A stretch of DNA of 64,000 nucleotides, taken from positions 8,386,761 to 8,450,760 of the forward strand of contig OX123200.2 of the NCBI GenBank assembly GCA_944739405.2, written 5' to 3'. Position numbers and translations under genes: made by a program. Source of the DNA: Euclidia mi. Taxonomy: Eukaryota > Arthropoda > Insecta > Lepidoptera > Erebidae. Below are positions 34,626-46,604 of this stretch, in pieces. How positions within the stretch are numbered: the first letter of the stretch is position 1; every line of letters begins with the position of its first letter. A model generated the notes under the pieces. It saw only the letters and a program-made list of their open reading frames with translations. It was not told the origin of the DNA and made no database searches.

Positions 34626-35463
34626 TAATAGATAGATTGATAGATAGATATACTCTTTATTGTACACCAAATAATGTTGAAAAGTACACATTTTTTTAAT
34701 TGGCTTATACTACAGCATGTACAAATGGCGGCCTTATCGCTAAAAGCGATCTCTTCCAGGCAACCTTTGGATGGACGGAAATGGTGTATAAGCAATCAAG
34801 TGTGGCGATGGTGTAGTTAATATATAAAATAATATCAACTAATATACATACTGAATATAAGTACATAAATGTATAAATATTATATATCATACATACCACA
34901 CGCATATGTACATACATTATTATATATAAATACTTATATACCTATAAACTATACGAGATAGAATGTCATATATTTCATAATATCATTATACTAATAACTA
35001 TGCTAAAATACAGATACAGTGAATACTACTCATAAAGTAAGACCTGCATTCTAGGAGAACAGTGCATGATGTTAAATGGACAGGTAGTGCTTTTTTAACA
35101 TGCTTTTAAAAATGTTTAAGGATTTTGCTTTCCGAATCTCTAGTGGTAATACATTCCACAGTCGCGCGGCCTGTACAGTAAATGATTTGCTAAAGAAATT
35201 TGTGGAATGCGTTGGTATCTCCAGCGTCAAATTTTCAGACGACCTCAAGGACCTCACATGTGCGTCATTAAGGAACTTAAAACGTTATTTGAGATAAAAA
35301 GGAGTACTGGGATTAAACAAGATATTATACAATAATGTAAGAATGTGAGTATTCCGGCGAAGACGAATCGGGAGCCACTTGAGTCTGTTGCGAAATTCTG
35401 AAACATGATCATATTTGCGCAGTCCAAATATGAAACGTATGCAAAAGTTTTGAAGACGCTCAA
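34626..35463 (-). mobile_element. LINE-1 copy, 3' part (Jockey/CR1-like)
   Basis: This is the 3' portion of the non-LTR element whose 5' portion is at 39258-43630. It holds the last about 130 codons of ORF2, then a 3' UTR ending in GTACAATAAAGAGTATATC and a (TATC)n tail at about 34640-34626. It was separated from the rest by LINE-2. Confidence 0.8.
35072..35463 (-). pseudogene. LINE-1 ORF2 C-terminus
   Basis: Continues the reverse transcriptase frame broken at 39258. It reads ERLQNFCIRFIFGLRKYDHV and WLPIRLRRN, then an in-frame TAA (35287-35285), then HVRSLRSSENLTL and TVQAARLWNVLPLEIRK, ending in a stop at 35072. This is the typical post-RT tail of Jockey/CR1 ORF2 proteins. Joining it conceptually to the upstream part gives an ORF2 of just under 1,000 codons. 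The internal stop and the LINE-2 insertion make it a pseudogene. Confidence 0.8.
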
Positions 35464-38400
35464 ATTCAAATTCAAATTCAAAATCCTTTATTCATTTGGG
35501 TCACAATGTGACGCTTATGAACGTCAAAATAATAAATTTATAAAATAATTACTTATACTCAAATTTAAAACATTATTACTGTATGCTTCTACATTTACAT
35601 TTACTGCCACGTTCGCAAAGCAATAGGTAGAACCATGAGAAAGAACGGGCAATAAAACTCACGGTCACTCTTTTTCATCGCCAGGTTTTGCATAATACAC
35701 AATTTACATTTTGTAAGGTGCTGCAACTGTTACACCTTCCATATCACTTGTATATATTTACTGTACATCATAATACTCAAGCATAATACTTTTGGTTAGC
35801 CTTCTCAGAATAGACATGGTGAAACAGGAGCATCCACTTACATTATATATACCTAATAATGCAGGCAATCCGCGAAAGTGATCAGAACCATGATGGAAAT
35901 GATGCAGTTAAATATTAAAATCTAATACCAGCCCGCAAGACCGTCATCGACCAGTCATCGCAAGTAGCACCCGTTCACGAGTATGACGCATGTGCCAGCC
36001 ATCATCCCTCTCGCCATATTAGAGGGAAAGGGATGACCCGACACACGACGCCACCACAAGAAATGACATTTTAGTGAGCATGACGACAACGGTATACGAA
36101 CCAGCAGTAAGAAACAATCTATTGGTATACTGACCATGACCGCCAATTACCTCCATTTTCCAGATCGTTATTATTAACATGAGTTAGTGGAACACGTGAA
36201 GGAATGCAAATGTAGAAAGAATTTTGTGAAGGTGACAAGTGAACAATGATATGATCAGAGATAAATAATGTTAAACTACATTCAACAAATCATAAAAATA
36301 TCCAAATCCTGCAAAAATCATGTGTTCACGAGGCACCTCCACTTAACATGTAAATAAAATAATCGTGAGTTAAACAAGCCTAAGCCTATCCCCACGGTGT
36401 CTTATCATTTAAAAATTCCTTAATAGTGTAATAACCCCTTTGTAAAAGAAAGTTCCTAATTGTCCGTTTGTATTTGTGCATGGGTAAATTCATTATTTCA
36501 AGAGGCAATTTGTTGAAAAATCGTATACCAATCCCCGCAAATGAGTTCTGAACTTTATGTAGACGGTAGTTAGTTCCCACCAGTTTATGCTTATTCCTTG
36601 TGTTCACGTTGTGCAAATCACTATTTTTTGCGGTATAGAATTAAGTTTTTCTTAATGTACATTAAGTTAGCATATATATATTGCGATGCAACTGTCAATA
36701 TGTCTACTTCTTTAAATTTATTACGTAAAGAATCTCTAGCACCTAACTTATAAATTGCACGTATGGCCCTTTTTTGAATGACAAAAATAGTCTGTATATC
36801 AGCAGCTGTACCCCATAACATTATTCCGTAAGACATTACGCTGTGAAAATAACTAAAGTAAACTAGTCTAGCAGTATCTATATCTGTGAATTCCCTAACT
36901 TTTCTAACTGCAAACGCTGCAGAACTAAGTTTTACTGCGAGACAGGATATTTGGGCGCCCCACTGAAGCTTACAATCTAAAGTTACACCTAAGAATACGG
37001 TTGATTCGACTAGTTGAATTGTTTCCTTATTTAAAATTATATTAGTAGGAACACTTTTGACATTAGGCAAAGAGAATTTAACACATTTGGTTTTGCTTGA
37101 GTTGAGTACCAAATTATTTGTCGAAAACCAATCTAATACTTGTGCAAGAGTGTTATTGACGGTATCAAAGTTACTTAATTTACGATCAACTTTAAAAATT
37201 AGTGACGTATCGTCGGCAAACAAAACAATATCACATAAATTTTGTACAAAGAACGGCAAATCATTAATATATATTAAAAAAAGAAATGGACCGAGAATAG
37301 AGCCCTGTGGAACGCCCATTCCTACTGGCAAACCTAGAGACCTACTCCCATTAACATCTACATACTGAATTCTATCACTAAGGTAGCTGGCAACAAGATT
37401 GAGTGCGGTATCTCTAATACCATAAAGTTTCAATTTAAGTAAAAGCGTATTATGTTCCACACAGTCAAAGGCCTTTGATAGGTCACAAAAAACACCAATG
37501 GCATCCTTCGAGTTTTCCCAAGCATTAAAAATATGCTTTAACAAAGTTACACCGGCATCAACGGTGGAGCGACCCTTAGTAAAGCCATACTGTTCACTGT
37601 GAAATAAATTATTTGCGTGAAAGTGGCTCTCTAGTTGATGCAAAATAATCTTTTCAAAAATTTTACTAATAGCAGGCAAGATAGAAATTGGCCGAAAATT
37701 ACTAGGGTCGCTCTTTGATCCCTTTTTGAATAATGGTATTACTTTACTGTGTTTCATTAGATCAGGAAATACTCCTGTATCTACGCATCTGTTGAATATT
37801 GCAGCTAAATATGGAGCTAAGCTAGAAATAATTTGTCGCACAAGTTTAACAGAAATGCCCCATAAGTCAACAGATTTTTTATTATTGAGCGTCTTGAATA
37901 CCTTCAGTATGTCATTGGTGTCAATATATTTTAAATTAAAAAGCACATCACACTCATTCACATTGCCCCTAACCAACATTTCTGCTTTGTTTGGACATGA
38001 ATCTAGACAGCTGGTTGTGTTCACTGGTATGTTTATGAAGAAATTGTTAAATGTCTGAGCAACATCAGTTTTCCTAGTAATAATTTCACCATTCAATTTT
38101 AATTCATAATTGTTATCTACCAATTTAGCTCGACCAGTCTCATTGTTAATAATGCTCCAAGTAGTTTTAATTTTGTTCTTGGATTCTTTGATTTTATTGC
38201 TTAAATATAAGGATTTGGCTAAAGCACATGTCCTCTTAAAAACCTTGGAATAATTTCTAACATATTGAATAAATTCAGGATTAAAATTGTATTTCTTCAT
38301 ACCATATAGATCATACAACCTAGCTCTACTTTTGTATATACCTACTGTTGCCCAATCACAAAAATTTACTTTAATGCTCCTTGCAAACGTCTTCAGTTTA

Positions 38401-39257
38401 AAAATTTTATTGTACTCATCATTAACAATTTTAAATAAGCATTTATATAATTCATCAGGATCATCAACGGTTAAGTCAATACTGGCGATCTTGGCAGCAA
38501 CATCATTACTAAAGTGTTTTAGGCGAGCAGAGGTCATTGGCCTACATGTAATTTCTTGTACTTTAGGGGTTGTATTAGTTGGAATTACAACCTTTTGCCC
38601 GCAGTGATCCGATGTCAAGTCAGTTAAAACAGCCTTACTTAAATAAAGACAATTGCAAAAAACATTATCTAAGCATGTAGACGAATGTGAGGTTATTCTA
38701 GTTGGTTCAGAGAACAAAACATTTAAATTAAATGACCTAAATAAGCTAACTAACCTAGTACAAATTGGTGATTTTTCTAACAAATTGACATTAAAATCGC
38801 CGCATACGATTATAGACTTCCTACTAGAAATTATGTGTTTTAAGACATCCTCAATAATGCTTTCAAACTGAGTAAAGTCGCTTTGTGGTGGTCGATACAC
38901 ACACACTATAATATGTTGTTCAAGCTCAACACAAGAAATCTCAGCAGTGCGCTCGATAGAAAGTTTAGCTATATCCTTACGTTCTTTACATTTCAAACTA
39001 TTACATACATATATTAGAGAGCCACCACGAATAGCCTTCTTTCTTACGAATGCACTTATAACTGAGTAATGTTGATTGTTAAATATTAATTGGTCACCTC
39101 GCAACCAATGTTCTGTAATACATAAGATATCAATCTTATGTTTATTTAAAAATAAATCTATTTCTAATTCTTTGCCAGATAGGCCTTGTATGTTTTGATG
39201 AACTAAGTTTAAAACACATGAATGCCTATCTGTTGTCTCATAAAGTTCAAAGTCAAA
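35464..39257 (-). mobile_element. LINE-2 copy inserted in LINE-1 (Jockey-like, 5'-truncated)
   Basis: A 3.8-kb insertion bounded by GCTCAA on both sides (35458-35463 and 39258-39263), a 6-bp target-site duplication. On the minus strand it begins within or just before ORF2 and ends AATAAAGGATTTTGAATTTG with a (TTTGAA)n tail at 35464-35485. ORF1 and the 5' UTR are missing, consistent with 5' truncation during target-primed reverse transcription. The 3' UTR occupies about 35486-36385. Confidence 0.85.
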
Positions 39258-39263
39258 GCTCAA
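36386..39263 (-). pseudogene. LINE-2 ORF2: AP endonuclease and reverse transcriptase
   Basis: A nearly intact ORF2. The frame opens at 39263 with a TTG that lies in the target duplication, so the true start is lost. The endonuclease domain (residues about 20-230) shows HQNIQGLSG, ITEHWL, GDFNVNL, TRITSHSSTCLDNVF and SDHCGQ. The RT (about 490-760) shows NFRPISILP, EQYGFTKGRST, DLSKAFDCV, GVPQGSILGP and the catalytic VLFADDTS. The frame stops at 36621 after residue 880. The next 76 codons in another frame (HNVNTRNKHKLV to 36386) are the family C-terminus, so loss of about one A in an A-run near 36625 explains the break. Otherwise there are no stops, which makes this the youngest coding element in the nest. 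Antisense to the RGK gene. Confidence 0.9.
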
Positions 39264-41800
39264 GTTTGTCTAACTGCTCCTCAGAGAGGTCAAGATAGCT
39301 GACATCAGCGTAGTCAATTACGGGCAGAAGCAAAGATTGTGCAAGTGCAATTTTAGTGGCAGTTGGTAGGAAATAGCGTAACCTACGCAATGAGCCCGCC
39401 GAAGCAAATAGTCTGCGACTTGTTTCTTGCAGTTGAAAACTCCAAGATATGGTTTCGTCAAAGTAGATCCCAAGATTTTTTACAGTATTACTGAACGGGA
39501 TATTTTTGCCATCAAACTTGATTTGTGGTAAATCGGACCAGCAAATTTTAGACACCATGCGGGGACTGCCGACAATAATTAGTTGTGTTTTGTCAGGATT
39601 TACTATGAGTCCATACTGTTTACTCCACTCGCAAATCCGTGCTAAGTCTGTGTTGATAGTAGTACAGGCTTCGGGCAAGTTATTTAAGGGTGCTTGTGTG
39701 TAGATCTGTAAATCATCTGCGTAAAGGTGGTAAGATGAAAGTAAATGTTTTGAGATAGAATTAATAAATATCGCGAAGAGTAAAGGAGATAGCACGCCAC
39801 CCTGTGGTACACCGGCATTCGTGTTAGACCAAGTGGAATAAGTGTCTTCGATGCGTATACGTTGCCGGCGACCAAACAGGTAACTATGAAACCAGTCAAC
39901 CGCCGTTGGAGATATGCTAAGAGAGCGTAGAATGCCAAGTAGGATGTGAAAATCTACCGTGTTGAAAGCATTGCTGAAGTCAAGTAAGGACAAAACGGTA
40001 AGATTCCCACTATCCATACCTAGCCTGATGTCATCTGACACGCGGATCAATGCAGTAACGGTACTGTGGCCAGGGCGGTAGCCGGATTGATAGGGATTTA
40101 GGAGTGCATTTTTACACAGGAAGGAACTGAGTTGTGTGTGAATGAGACGTTCTAGGACTTTTGACAGGAAAGGTAGTATGGATATTGGTCGATAATTTGA
40201 GAAGGAATAGGGTTAAGGTTTCTTGGGTAAAGGAATTATAAGTGCATCTTTCCACGCTATTGGAAAGATGCCACGGACAACAGAGTGATTAAGGATGTGA
40301 CATAGGATAGGAAGAATTTCATCTAGGATGGGGAGGATCATTTTACGGCTGAGACTACCGTTATCGACTGTATTAGACGTCATTGCTAATATACTCTTCT
40401 TAACATCACAAGCGGCAAATTGCGAGAAGGCAAAGGGAGAATAACCTGGGGCTGGCAAGGATGAAAGAAGTTGTAAAGTGTTTCTTTTCGTATTTCCATC
40501 TAATTTGGACGAAGTAGTAAAATGTAAATTGAGAGAATCAAGGTGGACGTTATTCGGAATGGATTGCTGCTGTGACTTACCAATACCCAATGTTTTGAGA
40601 AATTTCCAGGCTTTAGCTGGATCACCATTTTCAACGGATTCATGAATATGTTGGCGTTGTGCTTTTCTACACACCTTGTTGCAGTGATTTCTTAGAGCCA
40701 CGTATCTTTCTTGGTTCAAAAAAGTAGGCCTATGCTTCAATTTAGTCTTCGCAGCAGATTTTTTGGCCATGATCTTTTTGATATCATCTGTAAGCCAAGG
40801 TGCTGGTAAATGCTTAATTTTGATAGCGCGGATTGGCGCATGCTTGTCATATAGCTGAATTAGATTCGTTGTTAGAATATGGACTTTCATGTCTACACAA
40901 TCTGAGGAATATAGAGTGTCCCAAACTATTTTACTGGCATCCTCACGCAACTTGGCATGATCCATGCCACTAAAATTGCGCTGCAAGATAATCTTCGGCT
41001 TCGCTTTGGGTGGACGTATTTTGTATGAAACAAAGATGAGGTCATGGTAAAAGAAAGCATCAGCTGTGCACTGACCATGCTTAGAAACAGAGTTAAGAGA
41101 AGATACAAGAATAAGGTCAAGAAGAGAAGAAGCGGAATTAGGGAAGTGATGAGTTGCATTTAAGTTAAGAATGGATAAATTGCAGGACTCAGTGACACGC
41201 CGAAAAGAGGTGGCACGAGAATCCTGTTTGAGAAGGCATGTATTAAAGTCGCCCATAATAATAGTGTGGTCGTAAGAGGGAGTCAAATTTTCCAAAATTT
41301 GCTCGGAGGATGAAAAAAAGTTAACGACACGAAGGGGAATAGTAAACGCCTAATAGTAGTTTCGTGTGGTGCAGTTCCACCTCTAGAAAAAGATGCTCGC
41401 CAGCGTTCGCCGGTGGCGGCTGCGTTGACATAGATACTATATGAAAAGGAATGTGAGAACGTAAGTATATCGCAACACCGCCTCCACCACCGATCGCGCG
41501 ATCATTCCTAATAAGGTGGAAACCAGGCAGAGAATATAAGGTGGATGGAAGACATGTTTTTAACCATGACTCCGACACGAGGATGGCATGTATGTTTTGA
41601 CTGTCTAGGCTGGCCAGCATATCGGGGAAATGAGCTGGAATACTCTGAGCATTTAAATAGACTACATTAAAGTTCCTGGGTACGTCTGAAAACTGAGACT
41701 GGAGAATGTCTCCCAGGGAGGGTACACTTTCAAAGCTGTCATCGTGGCTTGTTGCAGAGAGGAAGGTGTCATCTTCGCTATTTGAGTCACTGTCTGTCAT
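39261..41800 (-). pseudogene. LINE-1 ORF2: endonuclease and reverse transcriptase (interrupted)
   Basis: The likely start is ATG at 41800 (MTDSDSNSEDDTF). The endonuclease shows VVYLNAQSIPAHFPDML, ILVSESWL and GGGGGVAIYLRSHIP. A one-base frameshift near 41335 follows YYSPS. The frame then continues with GDFNTCLL and LLDLILVSS, a linker (APWLTDDIKKIM), and IPLPKKP. An in-frame TAA at 40215-40213 is followed at once by NYRPISILPFLSKV and GYRPGHSTVTAL. The RT core has LLDFSNAFNTVD, AGVPQGGVLSPLLF and HLYADDLQIY. The frame runs into LINE-2 at 39258 (EEQLDKLE). Two lesions plus the insertion make it inactive. The RT belongs to the Jockey/CR1 superfamily; the clade cannot be fixed without a tree. 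Confidence 0.88.
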
Positions 41801-42370
41801 TTCAAATAGATCTAAGGTTAAATATATATATATGTGTATATTAGCAAACAATATAAAAATATAGTAAAAATATAGTAAATATAATATCATAAATATTTTA
41901 TAGTTGTCATCGCGTAAAGCTTAAGTCATTGTGTCCACCCGCCGGTTTCGCATTATCAAGATAACATAATGATGTAAAAGAGATAAAAATGTTACTAACA
42001 AATATAAGTAAAACGAGAGAGATTGTTACATTATAACTCAAGAATAGTCCTACATACATTTTACATAGTCAATGAAATAAATACCAGAATTTTGTCTCAA
42101 AATACTAGTATTCAAACATTGTATTTGTAATGCAGAAACAATATTGTAATGCAGAAACGAAACGTAATCAAGGTTGACAATAGTGACATTGACAGTTATG
42201 ACAATTGACAATATTTTATGGCAAATTTTGATCATACCTTCACATTTGTTGCGGTACACAAAAATAAAATAATAAGAACTAAAAGTAAACAACAAAAGTG
42301 ACGGTGTATTACGTACATTATAAATTGATTACCCGAAAATAAACAAAGACTACGTAAAATGGGAAAATGT

Positions 42371-43084
42371 CTACTTTTTCGAAGCAGCAGCACGCTTCGC
42401 CTTGGTCGCAAGTTGTTGTTTAGCTACTGGCTTCTCTGCGGCCGCAAGCTTGAGCTTACCTAGTTCGCCCACCGAAGATATACGATGACGGTTGCCATCG
42501 GGGCCAAGGATGAAGACGTATCCCTCTCTCGTCCAGCACTTCCCGACGCCGAACTTCGCTCGTGCAGCCATAAAAGCTTCGTGTCGGGAGCGGGTCAGGA
42601 ACTCCGACAAAGTGATACCTGTGCCCTTCAACTTCGTCTTCGTGAACCATACGCTGTCCCGCACGACTACTGACTCGAACTTGACAAGTATGGTCCTTGC
42701 CTTGTCACTGCTCGCTTGCCGTCCCATCCTGTGGCAGCGGCGCACATCATCAGCAGTGAAGGTGTCAATCTTGAGGGGCTGCCTTACAACATCAGTGACC
42801 ACCTGAGCCGTCTCCTCGTCCTTGCGCTCCGCTACTCCATGAAGCAGTAACATCTTGCGCCGGCTGCGCATTTCCATTTTGTCCACCTCACGGCCGACAA
42901 TTTCAAGCTGCTGGGAAAATTACTGTAGGGTCTGCAACACGAAGGTCTTAAATGTGGCAAACTCATCTGCTAAGCCCCCAGTGCTCTGTGGTGATTTTTT
43001 CTGCAGCTCTGCTTCAAACTTTGCCATACGTTCTTCAAAATAAGTCTGCATATCAATGACCGTTGATGGATTGAATGTGTCCAT
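42371..43084 (-). pseudogene. LINE-1 ORF1 RNA-binding protein with one stop
   Basis: From ATG at 43084 (MDTFNPSTVIDMQTYFEERM) the frame runs to a TAA at 42922-42920, then continues open to 42371. The N-terminal part is heptad-like (probable coiled coil, EERMAKFEAELQKK). The middle is an RRM-like region (RKMLLLHGVAERKDEE, DDVRRCHRMGR, ARTILVKFESVVVRD). The C-terminus is very basic (ATKAKRAAASKK). This layout resembles L1-type ORF1 proteins that bind element RNA. Without the stop it would be about 237 codons. It precedes ORF2 with a roughly 570-bp spacer. Confidence 0.7.
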
Positions 43085-43629
43085 AGTGTATTTATGTTAA
43101 TACTTGTTAGTAAACGGAGATAACACTACACCAGCAGGTATTCACTATTACCTATAATTATTTCGCATTTAAATTACTGTTTACTTAATATTAACTATTT
43201 TATTAAAATTTTCTTTCCAAGCAAAATCAAATTGTACTTATTGTTTCAACTACCCACCATCAAAATCATCTTGACCCAACATAAACTTTTTTATTCAATG
43301 TTCGATAACATAACCTATGTGGTTTCAACTGTTACCATGCTGTTAAAAAACAAAATAGAGCAATATCCAAAGCTAACTAATACAACAGCCTCAACAATTA
43401 AGTACCTAGAACACATTAGACATAAACTTAAAGTCAACCTTACCTTAGATCAAAGTCACGCAATATTTGTTTCCTTCCACAAAAAATTTGATTGTCACTC
43501 ACGACGCCATTACGTTTGACTGAGGTGGGGGAATATAGTGGACTACATTTTACCAATAAAAACAACTAGATGACGCTACTGGTTTCGTTGCAATCTAAAA
43601 GGATCATCTTCCCTCAAGTGCCCTCAACG

Positions 43630-43657
43630 GATCATCTCGTACACCTTTCCCCTACTG
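43630..43657 (-). mobile_element. Candidate 5' terminus of the pogo element
   Basis: On the minus strand: CAGTAGGGGAAAGGTGTACG then AGATGATCC. A CAGT-like start is usual for pogo/Tigger termini, and GGTGTAC-AGATGATCC recurs beside the transposase leader at 34581-34597. If correct, LINE-1 sits inside the transposon's 5' region. No matching 3' terminus was found left of 32622. Confidence 0.4.
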
Positions 43658-43726
43658 GTTTTTAAAAAGGCAATCATAAGGTACGTATACTATATCTTTG
43701 AAAAGTCGAACTTCGCATTTATATAA

Positions 43727-44335
43727 CGCGGCGTCCTACGTGAGGGGTAGGGATACGAACGCGATGCGGCGCGGCGCGGCGCGGGTAGAACAAACAGTTG
43801 ATATCTATTGACGTGTCCTACGTGACCACACGCACGTGACGTGCGATGCGGCGCGGCTCGAGTTGGCGCGAACGCGATCACTTGGTGCAATATTTCCGCG
43901 CCAACGGGACGCGGTCAACACATATGTCACATGTCATGTCTTTGTTTTTTTACAAATAAATATTGTAATGTCGGAAGTAGAAATTTTAAGTATCGCTACC
44001 TATATATTATTAGTTACATTTCTCTGTCGTACATAATTCTTGAGTATCTAATACTTAAGATATGAATTTTCCAATAAATGAGCTGTCATATCCATGTTAA
44101 ATTGTTAATGTCAAATGAATGCCGCAGGATGAAATAAAACGAGTCACACGCACGTACGTGCATTTCTTTGTCGTACATAATTCTTGAATATCTGATACTT
44201 ATGATATGAATTTTCCAATAAATGAGCTGTCATATCCATGTTAAATTGTTAATGTCAAATGAACGCCGCAGGATGAAATAAAAAGAGTCGCACGCACACG
44301 TACGTGAACGTGAACCGCTCACATAGGACGCCGCG
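43727..44335. mobile_element. GC-rich-ended MITE with TAA target duplication
   Basis: The termini CGCGGCGTCCTACGTGAG (left) and CTCACATAGGACGCCGCG (right) are inverted repeats flanked by TAA at 43724-43726 and 44336-44338. A 3-bp TWA duplication suggests PIF/Harbinger. The left subterminal part has CGGCGCGGCGCGGCGCGGG-type repeats and several CACGTGACGTG motifs. The right part holds a 144-bp tandem duplication. There is no transposase. Confidence 0.7.
44017..44304 (+). repeat. 144-bp tandem duplication
   Basis: Two near-identical units begin CATTTCTCTGTCGTACATAA (44017) and CATTTCTTTGTCGTACATAA (44161). Both include GAGCTGTCATATCCATG and GCCGCAGGATGAAATAAAA and end with CACGCAC-GTACGTG. Only a few mismatches are visible. 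Confidence 0.85.
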
Positions 44336-45085
44336 TAAATTAGACGCACAGAACAACATAGTATTAAACTTTTAAGGGATGAGACGTAACTGTTTCATTA
44401 GCATTGATCTGTGAAATTAACTTCAAACTTTCGACACAAACTTTTGAATTATACAAGTTATATTGTGCTTACTAAGAAGCTAATTATCACTCGTAAGAAG
44501 GATCGGTAGTCATTTAATATTCATCAACTTCAATAATTATAAACAGATAAGTTCCCTAAAATAAATGTGTTTTTACTTAAAATGTATATCTCTACGGGAG
44601 ATAACTTCATGTGGTATTTTCGAGTTATGCTTACTTTAGTTACTTTGATTAGACGGTAATTAGTATCTTGACATCATATACATGTATAATTATACATTTG
44701 CGCAGTTCTTTGAAACGTTGACTAGCGCCTATTTGCACAATAGATATGACTTAAAATAGGAAGTTTTGACTTTCACTTTGTGCATTTATAAGATTCAAAT
44801 TGAGGAAGGTTGGAGAAGTGACTCTACATCTATGTCGTAGCCTAACAAGATATTTTCCAAAATATCGGTTTCTGAAATAACTTTGAACAAATTTCGAATT
44901 GAAATAAATAAAAGATCTATGACGAATGGTCTTTAACAGTATTAACTCTAAGTCTGGAATTATGCAGTCTTTGTTTCGTTACAAAGCCGCAGTAGAACTC
45001 GTATGCTCGTGGCCCTATGAGTCCCTTTCTTCATACCACATATTATTTCACACACGTCTCAACACTCTGTCGAATTCCCTCGTAA
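44336..45085 (+). other. RGK intron, no element recognised
   Basis: AT-rich intron sequence; nothing recognised. Confidence 0.4.
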
Positions 45086-45292
45086 TCTTAATATATAAAA
45101 TCCTAGCGTTACTGACTGACTGACAGACACGCTACAGCCGAAACTATTGGGCGCAGGAAGCTGAAATTTGGCATGTATATTCCTTGGGGACCATAGGGGT
45201 GCACTAAGAAGGGATTTCCCGAAATTCCCACGGGATTGGCCAAAACGGGTAAATTAAAAATAAATGCAGGCGTAGCTGCTGGCGTCCTCTAG
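45086..45292 (+). mobile_element. Non-autonomous Helitron (207 bp), reference copy
   Basis: A-TCTTAATATATAAAATCCTA at the start and GTAGCTGCTGGCGTCCTCTAG-T at the end give canonical TC and CTAG termini between A and T. The body has GACAGACACGCTACAGCC, AAGCTGAAATTTGGCATG and TAGGGGTGCACTAAGAAGG. Other copies: 478-663, 24476-24870, 46605-46800, 48223-48433, 48434-48604, 53056-53249, 63126-63332. Confidence 0.7.
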
Positions 45293-46002
45293 TTACTCCA
45301 TAAGTGTATTACACGTTCGCTGAAGGTAATCCCAGGAGGTCCCTCTTCATAACTAAAGGAATTCAATCAGTTCCTCCACTCAATTCTCGTGAGACTACTG
45401 TCGCTAAGACGTGCGGCAATTACAAGCTTTGCTCTCTTATTATATACTATTCATTGTATTACGACGCCGCGATGAGAAGTGAATAAGTAATATTCAACTT
45501 GGCAAGTTGAAGATTGCTGTAATTTAATTTTTTTACAGTTGCGGCCTTTTGGTGGCTTAAGTTTTGGGTTATAAGGTGATTATGTTAATTATTTAATATT
45601 GCAGTGCAGAAATAAAATATGTCTTGAAATACAAATCCTTAAATTTAATATGTAGTTAAACTGTCTTGTAGTCGTATGCAGAAGAAATTCATCATCTAAT
45701 TGTATATATCCTGTTTACCTATAAAAAGCAATTTACTTATCAAATATTGTAAACATAGGACCACAACTTGAGAGACAGGACCGCTTGAGGAGTTTAAGGA
45801 ACACCTTTACCCAGCAAGGGAATAGTATTGGTTATTACGAAAAAAACCCAGTCTTGCGCATTCAATTTAGATAAACCTAAAGTACGTTCGGACAACCTCC
45901 ATAAACTGCAGGCGGGCGTAGACAGAGATGGCGGGATGAGCTAGACTCCTTTAAAACAAAAGAATTGGTTCCAACAGGGAAATTATAGGTATATATGGAA
46001 GG
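45293..46002 (+). other. RGK intron, no element recognised
   Basis: AT-rich; nothing recognised. AATATTCAACTTGGCAAGTTG near 45491 recurs near 46327 (AATATTCAACTTGGTAAGTTG), hinting at an old local duplication. Confidence 0.35.
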
Positions 46003-46115
46003 GCAATAGGCTCGCCCCCTATTACGTGGGACCTAAAAATTCATGGCGAAATGTGGGTGTAATATGACCTCTGTCTACCCCTTCAGGGATACAGGCGTGA
46101 GTCTATAATAAAACA
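46003..46115 (+). mobile_element. 5'-truncated SINE
   Basis: GGCAATAGGCTCGCCCCCTA, CATGGCGAAATGTGGGTG, CTACCCCTTCAGGGATAC and GGCGTGAGTCTATAATAAA. Nearly identical to the nested copy at 51999-52110. Confidence 0.7.
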
Positions 46116-46604
46116 AAAATATGGAATGGAAGAAGACTGGGGAGCGCTTCCACTGTGGCGGAACATCACAGCCTCGTATAAAGATCGTTCCAAGAGTAAC
46201 CACTTGTTTACTCGTATGCAAAGACGTACGAATAAAACAAGTGGATCTTTCTAATTATGTACTTACCAATTTTCTCTTTCTTATTCACGGTACAATGCAA
46301 CTACGAAGTAGGTGGTGAATAAATAATATTCAACTTGGTAAGTTGAAGATTGCAGTAATCTCATTTTGTGGTTGCTTAGTTGGCCTCTTGGTGGGGAAGT
46401 TTTGGAATTAAGACCAATTTGTTTTTAATACCGCATGACTAAAGAATGAGATGTACACAATTAGAATATAGCAATTACATAACCTGGCAAGTTAAGATAA
46501 TTGGTTCAAATTCACGTTTATCGTAGTGGGTTAATAAGTTGTCATATAGCATACCTATAATATGACAACTTATAAGGTGTATATGTGATATATAAGAGTA
46601 GGTA

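Larger units (their letters stand above)
39258..43630 (-). mobile_element. LINE-1 copy, 5' part (ORF1 and most of ORF2)
   Basis: Non-LTR retrotransposon with 5' UTR (about 43630-43085), ORF1 (43084-42371), a long AT-rich spacer (42370-41801) and ORF2 (from 41800) up to the LINE-2 insertion. Excluding LINE-2 the element would be about 5.2 kb. The 5' boundary is inferred from the repeated GATGATCC sequences near 43610-43648 and is uncertain. Confidence 0.7.

Noticed and set aside
42449..42810. Plus-strand frames of 62-104 codons over LINE-1 ORF1
   Set aside because: They are antisense shadows of the GC-richer ORF1 coding sequence.
44017..44304. Tandem repeats as a CRISPR-like array
   Set aside because: Only two 144-bp units without spacers, in eukaryotic DNA inside a MITE.
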